Under the pieces are notes generated by a model. It worked only from the letters and a program-made list of their open reading frames with translations. It made no database searches and was not told the origin of the DNA. Made by a program: the position numbers and the translations under genes. This document shows positions 33,529 to 39,610 of a stretch of DNA of 39,610 bases, in pieces (position 1 is the first letter of the stretch; each line of letters opens with the position of its first letter). This DNA is from an uncultured Mucilaginibacter sp. (GTDB lineage Bacteria > Bacteroidota > Bacteroidia > Sphingobacteriales > Sphingobacteriaceae). The stretch covers positions 1 through 39,610 of the forward strand of contig CAIPDP010000016.1 in the NCBI GenBank assembly GCA_903863845.1. Reading direction: 5' to 3'.

Positions 33529-34134
33529 ATGATGGCCAGGGGCAAGTTATTATCGGGTTTGATACTGGCGATAACGATCGTCGCTTCGCTTACCTTGCCC
33601 GGCTGCGAGAACGATCTCAAAGACCTTCAAAAAATATCAGCAGCCGAAGTAAATAAACCTGTACAGCGTTTTACTTATGTTGACGTCATCTACAGCGATT
33701 CGGCTAAAGTAAAGGCCCACATGACAGCGCCGCTGATGCTCGACTATACGACAACCAAAGACGGCAAACAAAACACCAAGCCATATACCGAGATGCCTAA
33801 AGGGGTAAAAGTGATATTTTATAACGACAGTCTGCAGCAAACCTGTACCATCACGTCAGACTATGCCATTCGACGCGTAAATGAAAAGGTGATTGAATTG
33901 CGTAAAAACGTAGTAGGCACCAACGTCAAAGGCGAAACTTTCAATACAGAAGAACTGATTTGGGCCGAAAACACTAAACAGATCCGCTCTGAACAACCGG
34001 TACATGTGAGAATGACAGATGGCAGCCTGCTGGATGGTCTGAATTTTACCAGTGACGAAGCGCTTAACCATTGGCGTTTTGGCCCTTCGACGGCTATCTT
34101 GCATGTTAACAGCCAGGACGTTCCAACCAAATAA
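33529..34134 (+). CDS. lptC: LPS export protein LptC, lipoprotein form
   Basis: A 201-residue LptC-family protein. Residues 1-25 are a lipoprotein signal peptide with LPGC (C26 as acylation site), so it is anchored by lipid rather than by the transmembrane helix of E. coli LptC. The beta-jellyroll part includes FTYVDVIYSDSAKVKAHMTAP, FYNDSLQQTCTITSDYAIRR and the closing LDGLNFTSDEALNHWRF, as in Bacteroidota LptC. It passes LPS from the LptBFG transporter to the periplasmic bridge. It is the last gene of the purQ-coaX-barrel operon. Confidence 0.88.
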   Translation: MMARGKLLSGLILAITIVASLTLPGCENDLKDLQKISAAEVNKPVQRFTYVDVIYSDSAKVKAHMTAPLMLDYTTTKDGKQNTKPYTEMPKGVKVIFYNDSLQQTCTITSDYAIRRVNEKVIELRKNVVGTNVKGETFNTEELIWAENTKQIRSEQPVHVRMTDGSLLDGLNFTSDEALNHWRFGPSTAILHVNSQDVPTK

Positions 34135-34291
34135 GGCCTGCTTTTTTAGAAGAATTTTTCTGTTTATTTTTTTGCTAAAAGTTGTATCTTGCGCCCTCTT
34201 TTGAGCAGAGCTTACAGCTAAACACAGCATTACAGGTTTATGTGCAAGCTTCAGGATCAAAAAGAAACATAAAAATATTATATAGTACAAT

Positions 34292-36394
34292 ATGGGAGTA
34301 ATGAATTTTTTGCGCGAGCGCATGGGCAAGATACTCGTGATCGTGATAGGCGGCGCGCTGCTACTTTTTATCATTTCGTTTGCTTCACAGATCGGCTCGT
34401 CATTTTTAAAGGGCGATCAAAATAAAATTGGTGAAGTAGATGGCGAAAAACTAACCTACCAGGATTTTCAAAAGCAATTTGACCAGGCCAAACAGCAATC
34501 GGGGCAGCAGGCGCTGAGTGGGCAGTTTACCTCGTACCTGCAGGATATGGTTTGGAACCAGCAGGTAAGCCAAATTATCCTCAACAAAGAGATCGATAAA
34601 TTAGGCCTTGTAGTTAGCCCTGATGAAACTGCTGCTTTGGTTAATGGTAATGAGCCCGATCAACAGATCGTACAGTACTTTGGCGACCCTAAGACCGGTA
34701 AAGTTGATAAAGCTAAATTGAGCAACTTTGAACAAAACATGAAAAATGCCAAGGCTGATGATCCTACCCGTTTACAGTGGGAGAGTTTCCTGCAGCAGTT
34801 AACCAAAAATAGACTGGCTCAGAAATTTATTTCGCTTAGTACTACCGGCTTGTATGTAAATTCGCTGGATGCACAGGACGATTATACCAACCGCAATAAA
34901 CTGGCAAACTTTAAATATGTAAGCCTCGATTATGCTTCTATCCCTGATAACAAGGTAACTTTATCCGATGATGATTATCAAAGCTATTATGATGAGCATA
35001 AAAGTCAGTTTAAAAATAAAGATGAAACCCGCACTTTTGATTATGTAGCCTTTAATGCTGCACCATCGAAAGATGATTCAGCAGCGATCAAAGCTGATAT
35101 AGAAAAATTATTACCACAGCTGAAGGCCAGCACTAACGATTCGTTATTTGTACAGGTGAATGCTGAGACCAAAACAGCACTTTCCTTCAAAAAGAAGGGC
35201 CAAACCGGTGATGCAAAATTAGACAGTGTATTATTCGATCAGGCTAAAGGATCGGTATATGGTCCGTACCTGGCAGGTGGTAGCTATAAGATCGCCAAGC
35301 TGGTTGATACCAAAACTGGTCCCGATTCAGTTAAAGCCCGTCATATTTTGATTCAAACCGGTGCCGGTGGTATAGCTGCTGCGCAGACAAAAGCTGACTC
35401 GATCAAAAAAGTGATCGAAAGTGGTAAAACTTCATTTGCCGACCTTGCCCGTTTATACTCGGCTGATAAGGGATCGGGTGAAAAAGGTGGCGAACTGGGC
35501 TTTTTTGGTCGCGGTATGATGGTGCCACCATTTGAAGAAGCTGCATTTACAGGCAGAAAAGGCCTGTTGACGACTGTAGTTTCACAATACGGTGTGCATA
35601 TCATTGAGATCGAAGATCAAAAAGGCTCGTCGAAAGTTGCTGAATATGCTATAGTTGACAAACCTATTGTACCAAGCAGCAAAACACAAACCGTAGCCTA
35701 CAGCAAGGCCCAGGCATTTTTGGGTAAATTGACCAAAGACAATTTTGACGCCGAAGTTAAATCCGAAGGTTTCACTAAAAAAACTGCCACTGATGTACAG
35801 CCCCTGGCTGCTTCGTTACCTGGCCTTGATAATGCCCGCGAATTGGTAAGGTGGGCCTTTAAAGCCGATAAAGGCGACCTGGGCGACCAGGTGTTTGAAG
35901 CCGGTAATCAGTATATTGTACCTGTATTAACCCTCATTAAACCTAAAGGTACTTTGCCGCTGGATGCCGTTAAAAAGCAAATTGAAGCAGCGGTGCGTAA
36001 TCATGTAAAAGCAAAAGAGCTGATCGCTAAATTGCAGGCAGCGGCAAGTGGTGCAGGCAATATCGATCAGGTTGCTCAAAAGGCAGGCAGCAAAGTTGTG
36101 CCGGTACAAAACATCGTTTTCAGCAACCCGGTGATACCAGGTGCGGCGCTTGAGTACAAAGTAGTTGGCGCTATCTTCGGTTCAAAACCTAATAAACTGT
36201 CTGCTCCTGTAGAAGGTGATCATGGCGTATATGTTTTTGAATTGGATAACTTTATCAATGCCCCATCGCAGAATAACGCGGTTAGAGAGCGTACACAAAT
36301 TGCACAGGCACTGTTCCAGCGTTCGCAGGGAGCTATATTTGAAGCAATGAAAGATAAGGCGAATGTAAAAGATTACCGCGCCAAGTTCTTATAA
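34292..36394 (+). CDS. ppiD: Membrane-anchored foldase, PpiD/SurA-type peptidyl-prolyl isomerase
   Basis: A 700-residue protein with an N-terminal membrane anchor (about 13-32, VIVIGGALLLFIISFASQI) and the SurA-like chaperone region, then one parvulin (PPIC) domain at about 349-445 (VKARHILIQTG ... GELGFFGRGMMVPPFEEAAF), and a long helical C-terminal region. It matches PpiD in layout and helps folding of proteins emerging in the periplasm. The second ATG (codon 4, MNFLRERMGK) is an equally good start. Promoter box TATCTTGC lies upstream at 34185-34192. A hairpin terminator follows. Confidence 0.92.
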   Translation: MGVMNFLRERMGKILVIVIGGALLLFIISFASQIGSSFLKGDQNKIGEVDGEKLTYQDFQKQFDQAKQQSGQQALSGQFTSYLQDMVWNQQVSQIILNKEIDKLGLVVSPDETAALVNGNEPDQQIVQYFGDPKTGKVDKAKLSNFEQNMKNAKADDPTRLQWESFLQQLTKNRLAQKFISLSTTGLYVNSLDAQDDYTNRNKLANFKYVSLDYASIPDNKVTLSDDDYQSYYDEHKSQFKNKDETRTFDYVAFNAAPSKDDSAAIKADIEKLLPQLKASTNDSLFVQVNAETKTALSFKKKGQTGDAKLDSVLFDQAKGSVYGPYLAGGSYKIAKLVDTKTGPDSVKARHILIQTGAGGIAAAQTKADSIKKVIESGKTSFADLARLYSADKGSGEKGGELGFFGRGMMVPPFEEAAFTGRKGLLTTVVSQYGVHIIEIEDQKGSSKVAEYAIVDKPIVPSSKTQTVAYSKAQAFLGKLTKDNFDAEVKSEGFTKKTATDVQPLAASLPGLDNARELVRWAFKADKGDLGDQVFEAGNQYIVPVLTLIKPKGTLPLDAVKKQIEAAVRNHVKAKELIAKLQAAASGAGNIDQVAQKAGSKVVPVQNIVFSNPVIPGAALEYKVVGAIFGSKPNKLSAPVEGDHGVYVFELDNFINAPSQNNAVRERTQIAQALFQRSQGAIFEAMKDKANVKDYRAKFL

Positions 36395-36406
36395 GAGATT
36401 TTGAAT

Positions 36407-36414
36407 TAACTTTG
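36407..36414 (+). promoter_or_regulatory. Putative -7 box of the DUF2480 gene, abutting a terminator
   Basis: TAACTTTG is a full match to TAnnTTTG, 12 bases after the PpiD stop and 71 bases before the DUF2480 ATG. It ends two bases before the hairpin described next, so the start of transcription would fall inside the hairpin's left arm. Confidence 0.45.
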
Positions 36415-36415
36415 T

Positions 36416-36457
36416 ATCCGGCAATGGTTGAACACCGCTGCCGGATATTTTGTTTTA
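36416..36457 (+). terminator. Intrinsic terminator of the PpiD gene
   Basis: ATCCGGCA (36416-36423) and TGCCGGAT (36439-36446) pair perfectly over eight bases with a 15-base loop, followed by ATTTTGTTTTA. It lies 22 bases after the PpiD stop. Confidence 0.75.
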
Positions 36458-36485
36458 TAGGCTTCGGCCCTTTAAATGATTTGCA

Positions 36486-37004
36486 ATGGAGATCCAGGAA
36501 AATATAGTTAATAAGGTTGCCCAAAGTGGCCTGGTTACGCTCGACCCGGCTTCCTTTTACCCTGCAGGCGAGCGCCTGGTATACGATATAAAAGATAACC
36601 TGTACATGGGGCTCATCCTGCGCGAAAAAGATTTCAGGGAGTTTGTGAAGGCGCACGACTGGGCACAATACGCCGGCAAAAACGTGGCCATTACCTGTAC
36701 CGAGGATGCTATTGTGCCTGCCTGGGCCTATATGCTCATCGCCAATAAACTATCGCCTTATGCCAAAGAAGTAGTATTTGGTGATGCGGCTGTTTTAGAG
36801 ACCGTTTTATTTGAGCGGGCCATGGCTAAGCTTGATGTTGAGCAATATCGCGATCAGCGCGTCGTTATTAAGGGGTGTGGCGATACCGAAGTGCCGGTAT
36901 CAGCCTACGTTGAATTAACCAGAAAATTGACGCCGGTTGCAAAAAGCATCATGTTTGGCGAACCGTGTTCGACAGTGCCCATATACAAACGTAAGGATCC
37001 ATGA
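36486..37004 (+). CDS. DUF2480 family protein
   Basis: A 172-residue soluble protein recognised as DUF2480 by its NKVAQSGLVTLDPASFYP opening and the FREFVKAHDWAQYAGKNVAITCTEDAIVPAWAYML segment. Two cysteines in the C-terminal half (KGCGD and GEPCST) may be functional. No signal peptide. The family is restricted mostly to Bacteroidota and has no assigned function. It is followed after 23 bases by the DUF3108 gene, probably in one message. Confidence 0.85.
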   Translation: MEIQENIVNKVAQSGLVTLDPASFYPAGERLVYDIKDNLYMGLILREKDFREFVKAHDWAQYAGKNVAITCTEDAIVPAWAYMLIANKLSPYAKEVVFGDAAVLETVLFERAMAKLDVEQYRDQRVVIKGCGDTEVPVSAYVELTRKLTPVAKSIMFGEPCSTVPIYKRKDP

Positions 37005-37027
37005 TCGTTTTAAAACACAGGTAGATA

Positions 37028-37810
37028 ATGAAGCGTTATTTTTTTACCTGTTTGTTGCTGTTATCCTGCCTGTACCGGGCTGCTGCCCAATATCAGATCA
37101 TCAACCCTGTTTTTAAGAGTGGCGAAAAACTGGGTTATAAACTCAAATACGGCATTTTTACCGCCGCCGAAGCTCATTTGCGTGTAGAGGACAGCCCGGT
37201 TAAATTTGATAACCTGCCCGGCTACCATATCATTGCCGATGGTTTTACTGCCGGTACCTTCGATATTTTTTATAAAGTGCGCAACCGGTATGAAAGCTTT
37301 ATTGATCAGAAAACACTGATACCTAACTTTTATACCGAGAACAGGCACGAATCAAACTACAAGCATACAGATAAGGTAACTTTCGACCATGATAACAACG
37401 TGATCAGGGCCATGAAAGGTAATTACCCTTTTAGCGGTAAGGTTTTTGATTTTGTTTCTGCCTATTATTTTGCACGTTGTATCGATGTTTCAAAACTGAA
37501 AATTGGCGAGAAGATTGAGCTCAGGTACTTTTTAGACGACGGTATCCAATCGCTTACGGTAACCTACCTGGGTAAAGAAAGAGTGCAATGCCCGGTAGGC
37601 ACCTTTAACTGTTTAAAGTTTAATCCAACCATTATACCCGGTCGCATTTTCAGGAAAGATAGTAAACTGTATCTTTGGATCACCGACGATAATAACCGCA
37701 TCCCCGTTAAGGCGCATGTTGAACTAATTGTTGGTAGTTTAACGATGGACCTGATATCCACCTCGGGCTTAAAATACCCGCTCAATCCCGTCGCCAGTTC
37801 GACGGAGTAG
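37028..37810 (+). CDS. DUF3108 family exported protein
   Basis: A 260-residue protein with a signal peptide (about 1-21: YFFTCLLLLSCLYRAAAQ) followed by the DUF3108 domain: GEKLGYKLKYGIFTAAEAHLRV, FYKVRNRYESFID and SLTVTYLGKERVQCPVGTFNCLKF are characteristic. It is periplasmic and beta-rich; the family is of unknown function, though its distant similarity to LolA/LolB-like folds has been suggested to me by the pattern and is not established. A palindromic repeat follows the stop by 12 bases. Confidence 0.85.
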   Translation: MKRYFFTCLLLLSCLYRAAAQYQIINPVFKSGEKLGYKLKYGIFTAAEAHLRVEDSPVKFDNLPGYHIIADGFTAGTFDIFYKVRNRYESFIDQKTLIPNFYTENRHESNYKHTDKVTFDHDNNVIRAMKGNYPFSGKVFDFVSAYYFARCIDVSKLKIGEKIELRYFLDDGIQSLTVTYLGKERVQCPVGTFNCLKFNPTIIPGRIFRKDSKLYLWITDDNNRIPVKAHVELIVGSLTMDLISTSGLKYPLNPVASSTE

Positions 37811-37818
37811 AGGGAGTC

Positions 37819-37851
37819 CGGACCCCGATAGCTATCGGGGCCGAAAGTCCG
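37819..37851. repeat. Palindromic repeat with extended hairpin after the DUF3108 gene
   Basis: The perfect 18-base palindrome CCCCGATAGCTATCGGGG spans 37823-37840 and is flanked by a second, outer complementary pair CGGAC/GTCCG (37819-37823 and 37847-37851). It is another copy of the palindrome at 3970, 4021 and in the right-end array. Its place after the stop suggests a transcript-end structure. Confidence 0.8.
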
Positions 37852-37878
37852 AAAGATGGTTTTGGGCTAAGGAAAATA

Positions 37879-37926
37879 AATCAACGTAATCATTAATCAA
37901 CGTAATCAAAATAATCAAACGAATCA
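37879..37926. repeat. Six AATCA copies at mostly 9-base spacing
   Basis: AATCA occurs at 37879, 37888, 37895, 37904, 37913 and 37922, that is with gaps of 9, 7, 9, 9 and 9 bases, several as AATCAACGT. It ends eight bases before the ATG of the DUF3109 gene. Confidence 0.75.
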
Positions 37927-37933
37927 GCGGTCA

Positions 37934-38503
37934 ATGATTGAAGTAGGCAGTGTATTGGTACACGAAGACGTAGTACGCCAGAATTTTGTATGTAACCTCA
38001 ACAAGTGCAAGGGCGCCTGTTGCCTGGAGGGCGACTCCGGCGCGCCGCTGAACCACGATGAGCTGGCTATACTCGATGAGATCTATCCCAAAGTAAAGCC
38101 TTTTATGACCGCAAAAGGTATTGCCACCATTGAAGAACAGGGCACGCACGTAACCGACTTTGAAGGCGATTATACCACGCCCTGTGTTGATACCAATAAA
38201 GAATGTGCCTATGTGATATGGGAGAATGGCATCACAAAATGCGCCATCGAAAAAGCCTGGGAGCAGGGGGTTATCGACTGGAAGAAACCCATTTCGTGCC
38301 ACCTGTACCCCATCCGTATCACCAAATATCCCGAGTTTGATGTCCTCAATTACGACCGCTGGCATATCTGCAGCCCTGCCTGCGCCTTCGGCGACGAGCT
38401 GAAAGTGCATGTCCACCAATTCCTGAAAGATCCCCTTATCCGCAAATACGGCGCAGCGTGGTATAAGGAACTGGAGGAGGCTGTTGAGGCAATGGGTCAT
38501 TAG
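37934..38503 (+). CDS. DUF3109 family cysteine-rich protein
   Basis: A 189-residue protein with ten cysteines (20, 25, 29, 30, 84, 91, 103, 122, 146, 150). FVCNLNKCKGACCLEGDSGAPL at the start and SCHLYPIRI in the middle match DUF3109, related to the YkgJ-type CxxxCC proteins that probably bind a metal or iron-sulphur centre. No signal peptide. The start ATG follows the AATCA repeat by eight bases, and the last codons (MGH) with the stop are already part of a GGGTCATT repeat that continues downstream. Confidence 0.88.
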   Translation: MIEVGSVLVHEDVVRQNFVCNLNKCKGACCLEGDSGAPLNHDELAILDEIYPKVKPFMTAKGIATIEEQGTHVTDFEGDYTTPCVDTNKECAYVIWENGITKCAIEKAWEQGVIDWKKPISCHLYPIRITKYPEFDVLNYDRWHICSPACAFGDELKVHVHQFLKDPLIRKYGAAWYKELEEAVEAMGH

Positions 38504-38583
38504 GTCATTTGCTGCGCGGCATTAGCTTCGCGGCATTTGGCATTTGGCATTGGGCATTGGTCAATGGGCTTTGGAGAATTTGG

Positions 38584-38719
38584 TCTGAACCAGGATTCGT
38601 AGGTCCCGATAGCTATCGGGAAAATGATGACCCGGATGTCAATTTGCAATACCCTGTCCTTGCGAGGAGCATGCGCCGGGTGTGTGGATTAGCAGCGACG
38701 TGGCAATCGCAAGGAGGCG
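38584..38719. repeat. Array repeat unit 1
   Basis: First of four related units. Order of parts: TCTGAACCAGGATTCGTAGG, palindrome CCCGATAGCTATCGGG (38605-38620), spacer, TCCTTGCGA (38657-38665), a 41-base middle, and its complement TCGCAAGGA (38707-38715). The stretch 38504-38583 before it is a run of diverged GGCATT/TTGGCAT copies and has no gene. Confidence 0.85.
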
Positions 38720-38768
38720 TTTGCTTCGCGTCATTGGGTCATTTGCTTCGCGTCATTGGGTCATTTTG
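38720..38768. repeat. Array linker 1, two copies of a 23-base repeat
   Basis: Two direct copies of TTTGCTTCGCGTCATTGGG plus TCAT, then TTTTG. The whole 49-base linker is identical to the second linker. Confidence 0.85.
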
Positions 38769-38904
38769 TCTGAACCAGGATTTGTAGGTCCCGATAGCTA
38801 TCGGGAAAAGGATGACCCGGGTGTCAACTTGTAACACCCTGTCCTTGCGAGGAGCATGCGCTGGGCGTGTGGATTGGAGGCGACGTGGCAATCGCAAGGA
38901 GGCG
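38769..38904. repeat. Array repeat unit 2
   Basis: Same layout and length (136 bases) as unit 1, starting exactly 185 bases after it. Palindrome at 38790-38805. It differs from unit 1 at scattered single bases only. Confidence 0.85.
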
Positions 38905-38953
38905 TTTGCTTCGCGTCATTGGGTCATTTGCTTCGCGTCATTGGGTCATTTTG
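38905..38953. repeat. Array linker 2
   Basis: Identical over 49 bases to linker 1. Together with units 1 and 2 it makes a 185-base tandem duplication (38584-38768 and 38769-38953). Confidence 0.85.
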
Positions 38954-39088
38954 TCTGAACCGGGATTCGTAGGTCCCAATAGCTATCGGGAGTTGGACTT
39001 ACCTGATGTTAACTCGTAACACCTTGTCTTTGCGAGGAGCCAGGACCGGGTGGCGCGATGGGGGCGACGTGGCAATCGCAAGGAGGCA
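38954..39088. repeat. Array repeat unit 3
   Basis: 135-base unit with a variant palindrome CCCAATAGCTATCGGG (38975-38990), and a spacer and middle part different from units 1 and 2 but shared with unit 4. The TTGCGA / TCGCAA ends are kept. Only 14 bases separate it from unit 4. Confidence 0.8.
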
Positions 39089-39102
39089 TTAACGGGTTAT
39101 TG

Positions 39103-39237
39103 TCTGAACCAGGATTCGTCAGTCCCGATAGCTATCGGGAGTTGAACTTACCTGTTGTTAACTCGTAACACCATGTCTTTGCGAGGAGCCAGGGCCGGGC
39201 GGCGCGGTGGCAGCGACGTGGCAATCGCAAGGAGGCA
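39103..39237. repeat. Array repeat unit 4
   Basis: 135-base unit, palindrome at 39124-39139. Closest to unit 3 (shared GTTGAACTTACCTG-like spacer and GAGGAGCCAG). Its end GGAGGCATTA leads into unique DNA. From 39238 to 39531 there is no clear gene apart from the short remnant described next. Confidence 0.8.
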
Positions 39238-39304
39238 TTAGCGCTTCACACCATCTAATACTCCTATTTCTTCCTTCCGCTTTTTGTGCGAAAACTCCGG
39301 AATA

Positions 39305-39457
39305 TTACTTCAATAAAAAGCCGGTAAACACTTGCTTTACCGCTTCCCAAATGTGTTCAGCATTGTCTGGAGTGATAAATAACGCAATAATGATATTCGT
39401 GATAAGGACAAAAATTAAGAGGCCCAATCGAATTTGCTGGAGAAAATCCTTGATTAG
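39305..39457 (-). pseudogene. Possible small membrane peptide or gene remnant
   Basis: On the minus strand an open frame of 50 codons ends in TAA at 39305 and is closed upstream by TAG at 39458-39460. The peptide has a hydrophobic helix (GLLIFVLITNIIIALFI) and an amphipathic tail (PDNAEHIWEAVKQVFTGFLLK would exceed what is needed; key points are the EHIWEAV helix and basic end). No ATG is present; only TTG at 39427 could start it, giving 41 residues. It looks coding in composition but is probably the end of a broken gene, or a short protein with a rare start. Confidence 0.3.
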
Positions 39458-39531
39458 CTATTAAGGTAATTATATATTTTGATGTGCCAAATCTTTTACT
39501 TGACTTTGATTAACAAAGAGATAATAAAGTT

Positions 39532-39610
39532 ATGAAAACTTCTAAAACACCTCAAAAATTCGGCTCTGAGCAATTCGAAATTTCTGAGCGGAGGAAAGGG
39601 CGAACGTCTC
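39532..39610 (+). CDS. Start of a gene cut by the window end
   Basis: ATG at 39532 opens a frame that runs to the window edge (26 codons and one base), giving a basic, hydrophilic N-terminus MKTSKTPQKFGSEQFEISE followed by RRKGRTS. No family can be named from this fragment, and whether it is a real gene depends on sequence beyond the window. Confidence 0.35.
   Translation, partial: MKTSKTPQKFGSEQFEISERRKGRTS

Noticed and set aside
33856..34374. A 172-codon minus-strand open frame across the lptC/ppiD junction
   Set aside because: It runs antisense to two well-supported genes and over the ppiD promoter region; composition is not protein-like.
37931..38500. A 189-codon open frame on the minus strand exactly opposite the DUF3109 gene
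   Set aside because: The plus-strand frame has the family cysteine pattern; the minus-strand translation has no recognisable domain and is a mirror effect of codon use.
38509..38787. A 92-codon plus-strand open frame in the repeat array
   Set aside because: It is translated repeat DNA; its parts recur as translated copies of the same unit and have no family match.
38584..39237. Considered a CRISPR array because of regular repeats
   Set aside because: Units are about 136 bases with 14-49-base linkers that are themselves repeated, and there are no cas genes; this is not the short-repeat, unique-spacer layout.
39207..39464. An 85-codon plus-strand open frame starting in repeat unit 4
   Set aside because: The first residues come from repeat DNA, and the rest is antisense to a better-looking reverse-strand frame.

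Overview
The window looks like chromosomal DNA of a Bacteroidota member, most likely family Sphingobacteriaceae (Mucilaginibacter/Pedobacter-like). Evidence: protein families typical of that phylum (DUF2480, DUF3108, DUF3109, DUF4834, YfhO, a free-standing PurQ, a lipoprotein-type LptC, an exported tricorn-like protease), many AT-rich gene starts without a clear Shine-Dalgarno sequence, and repeated matches to the Bacteroidota promoter -7 element TAnnTTTG in front of genes. The genus is inferred by feel, not by any search. No rRNA, tRNA, CRISPR array, phage or insertion-sequence transposase was seen.

Layout. 1-3961: a possible small-molecule or peptide-modifying module, namely a YbdK-type carboxylate-amine ligase, an ATP-grasp ligase and an esterase-fold hydrolase on the minus strand, with a second esterase-fold hydrolase diverging from them. 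3962-5299: palindromic repeats, a VapBC-type toxin-antitoxin pair and an EXPERA-like membrane protein. 5569-7380: the translational GTPase gene typA with its own promoter, leader hairpin and terminator. 7487-19080: an interrupted surface-glycan region, with flippase, two methyltransferases and a glycosyltransferase on the plus strand, then a minus-strand run (tricorn protease, two-TM protein, methyltransferase, rhomboid protease), then two more plus-strand glycosyltransferases. 19082-22921: a DUF433/DUF5615 toxin-antitoxin pair, YfhO and two small membrane proteins. 23110-27344: uvrB, diverging from upp, a YjjG-type nucleotidase and a DinB-like protein. 27416-30630: a 36-residue candidate membrane peptide, an LpxH-like phosphoesterase, a glycosyltransferase and a polytopic membrane protein. 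30749-37004: purQ, coaX, an outer-membrane protein, lptC, a PpiD-type foldase and DUF2480. 37028-38503: DUF3108 and DUF3109 proteins. 38504-39240: a striking array of four ~136-bp repeat units, two of them in a 185-bp tandem duplication. 39241-39610: mostly non-coding, with a short reverse-strand remnant and the start of one more gene.

Working together. Much of the window concerns the cell envelope: lptC, the LpxH-like enzyme and several glycosyltransferases with a flippase and YfhO point to LPS or exopolysaccharide assembly, and PpiD, the outer-membrane protein and tricorn-like protease to periplasmic and outer-membrane protein handling. The most promising candidate for an uncharacterised biochemical system is the ligase/ATP-grasp/double-hydrolase module at the left end. 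The most unusual DNA structure is the composite repeat array at the right end, whose 16-bp palindrome CCCGATAGCTATCGGG (or a one-base variant) recurs seven times in the window, always between genes.
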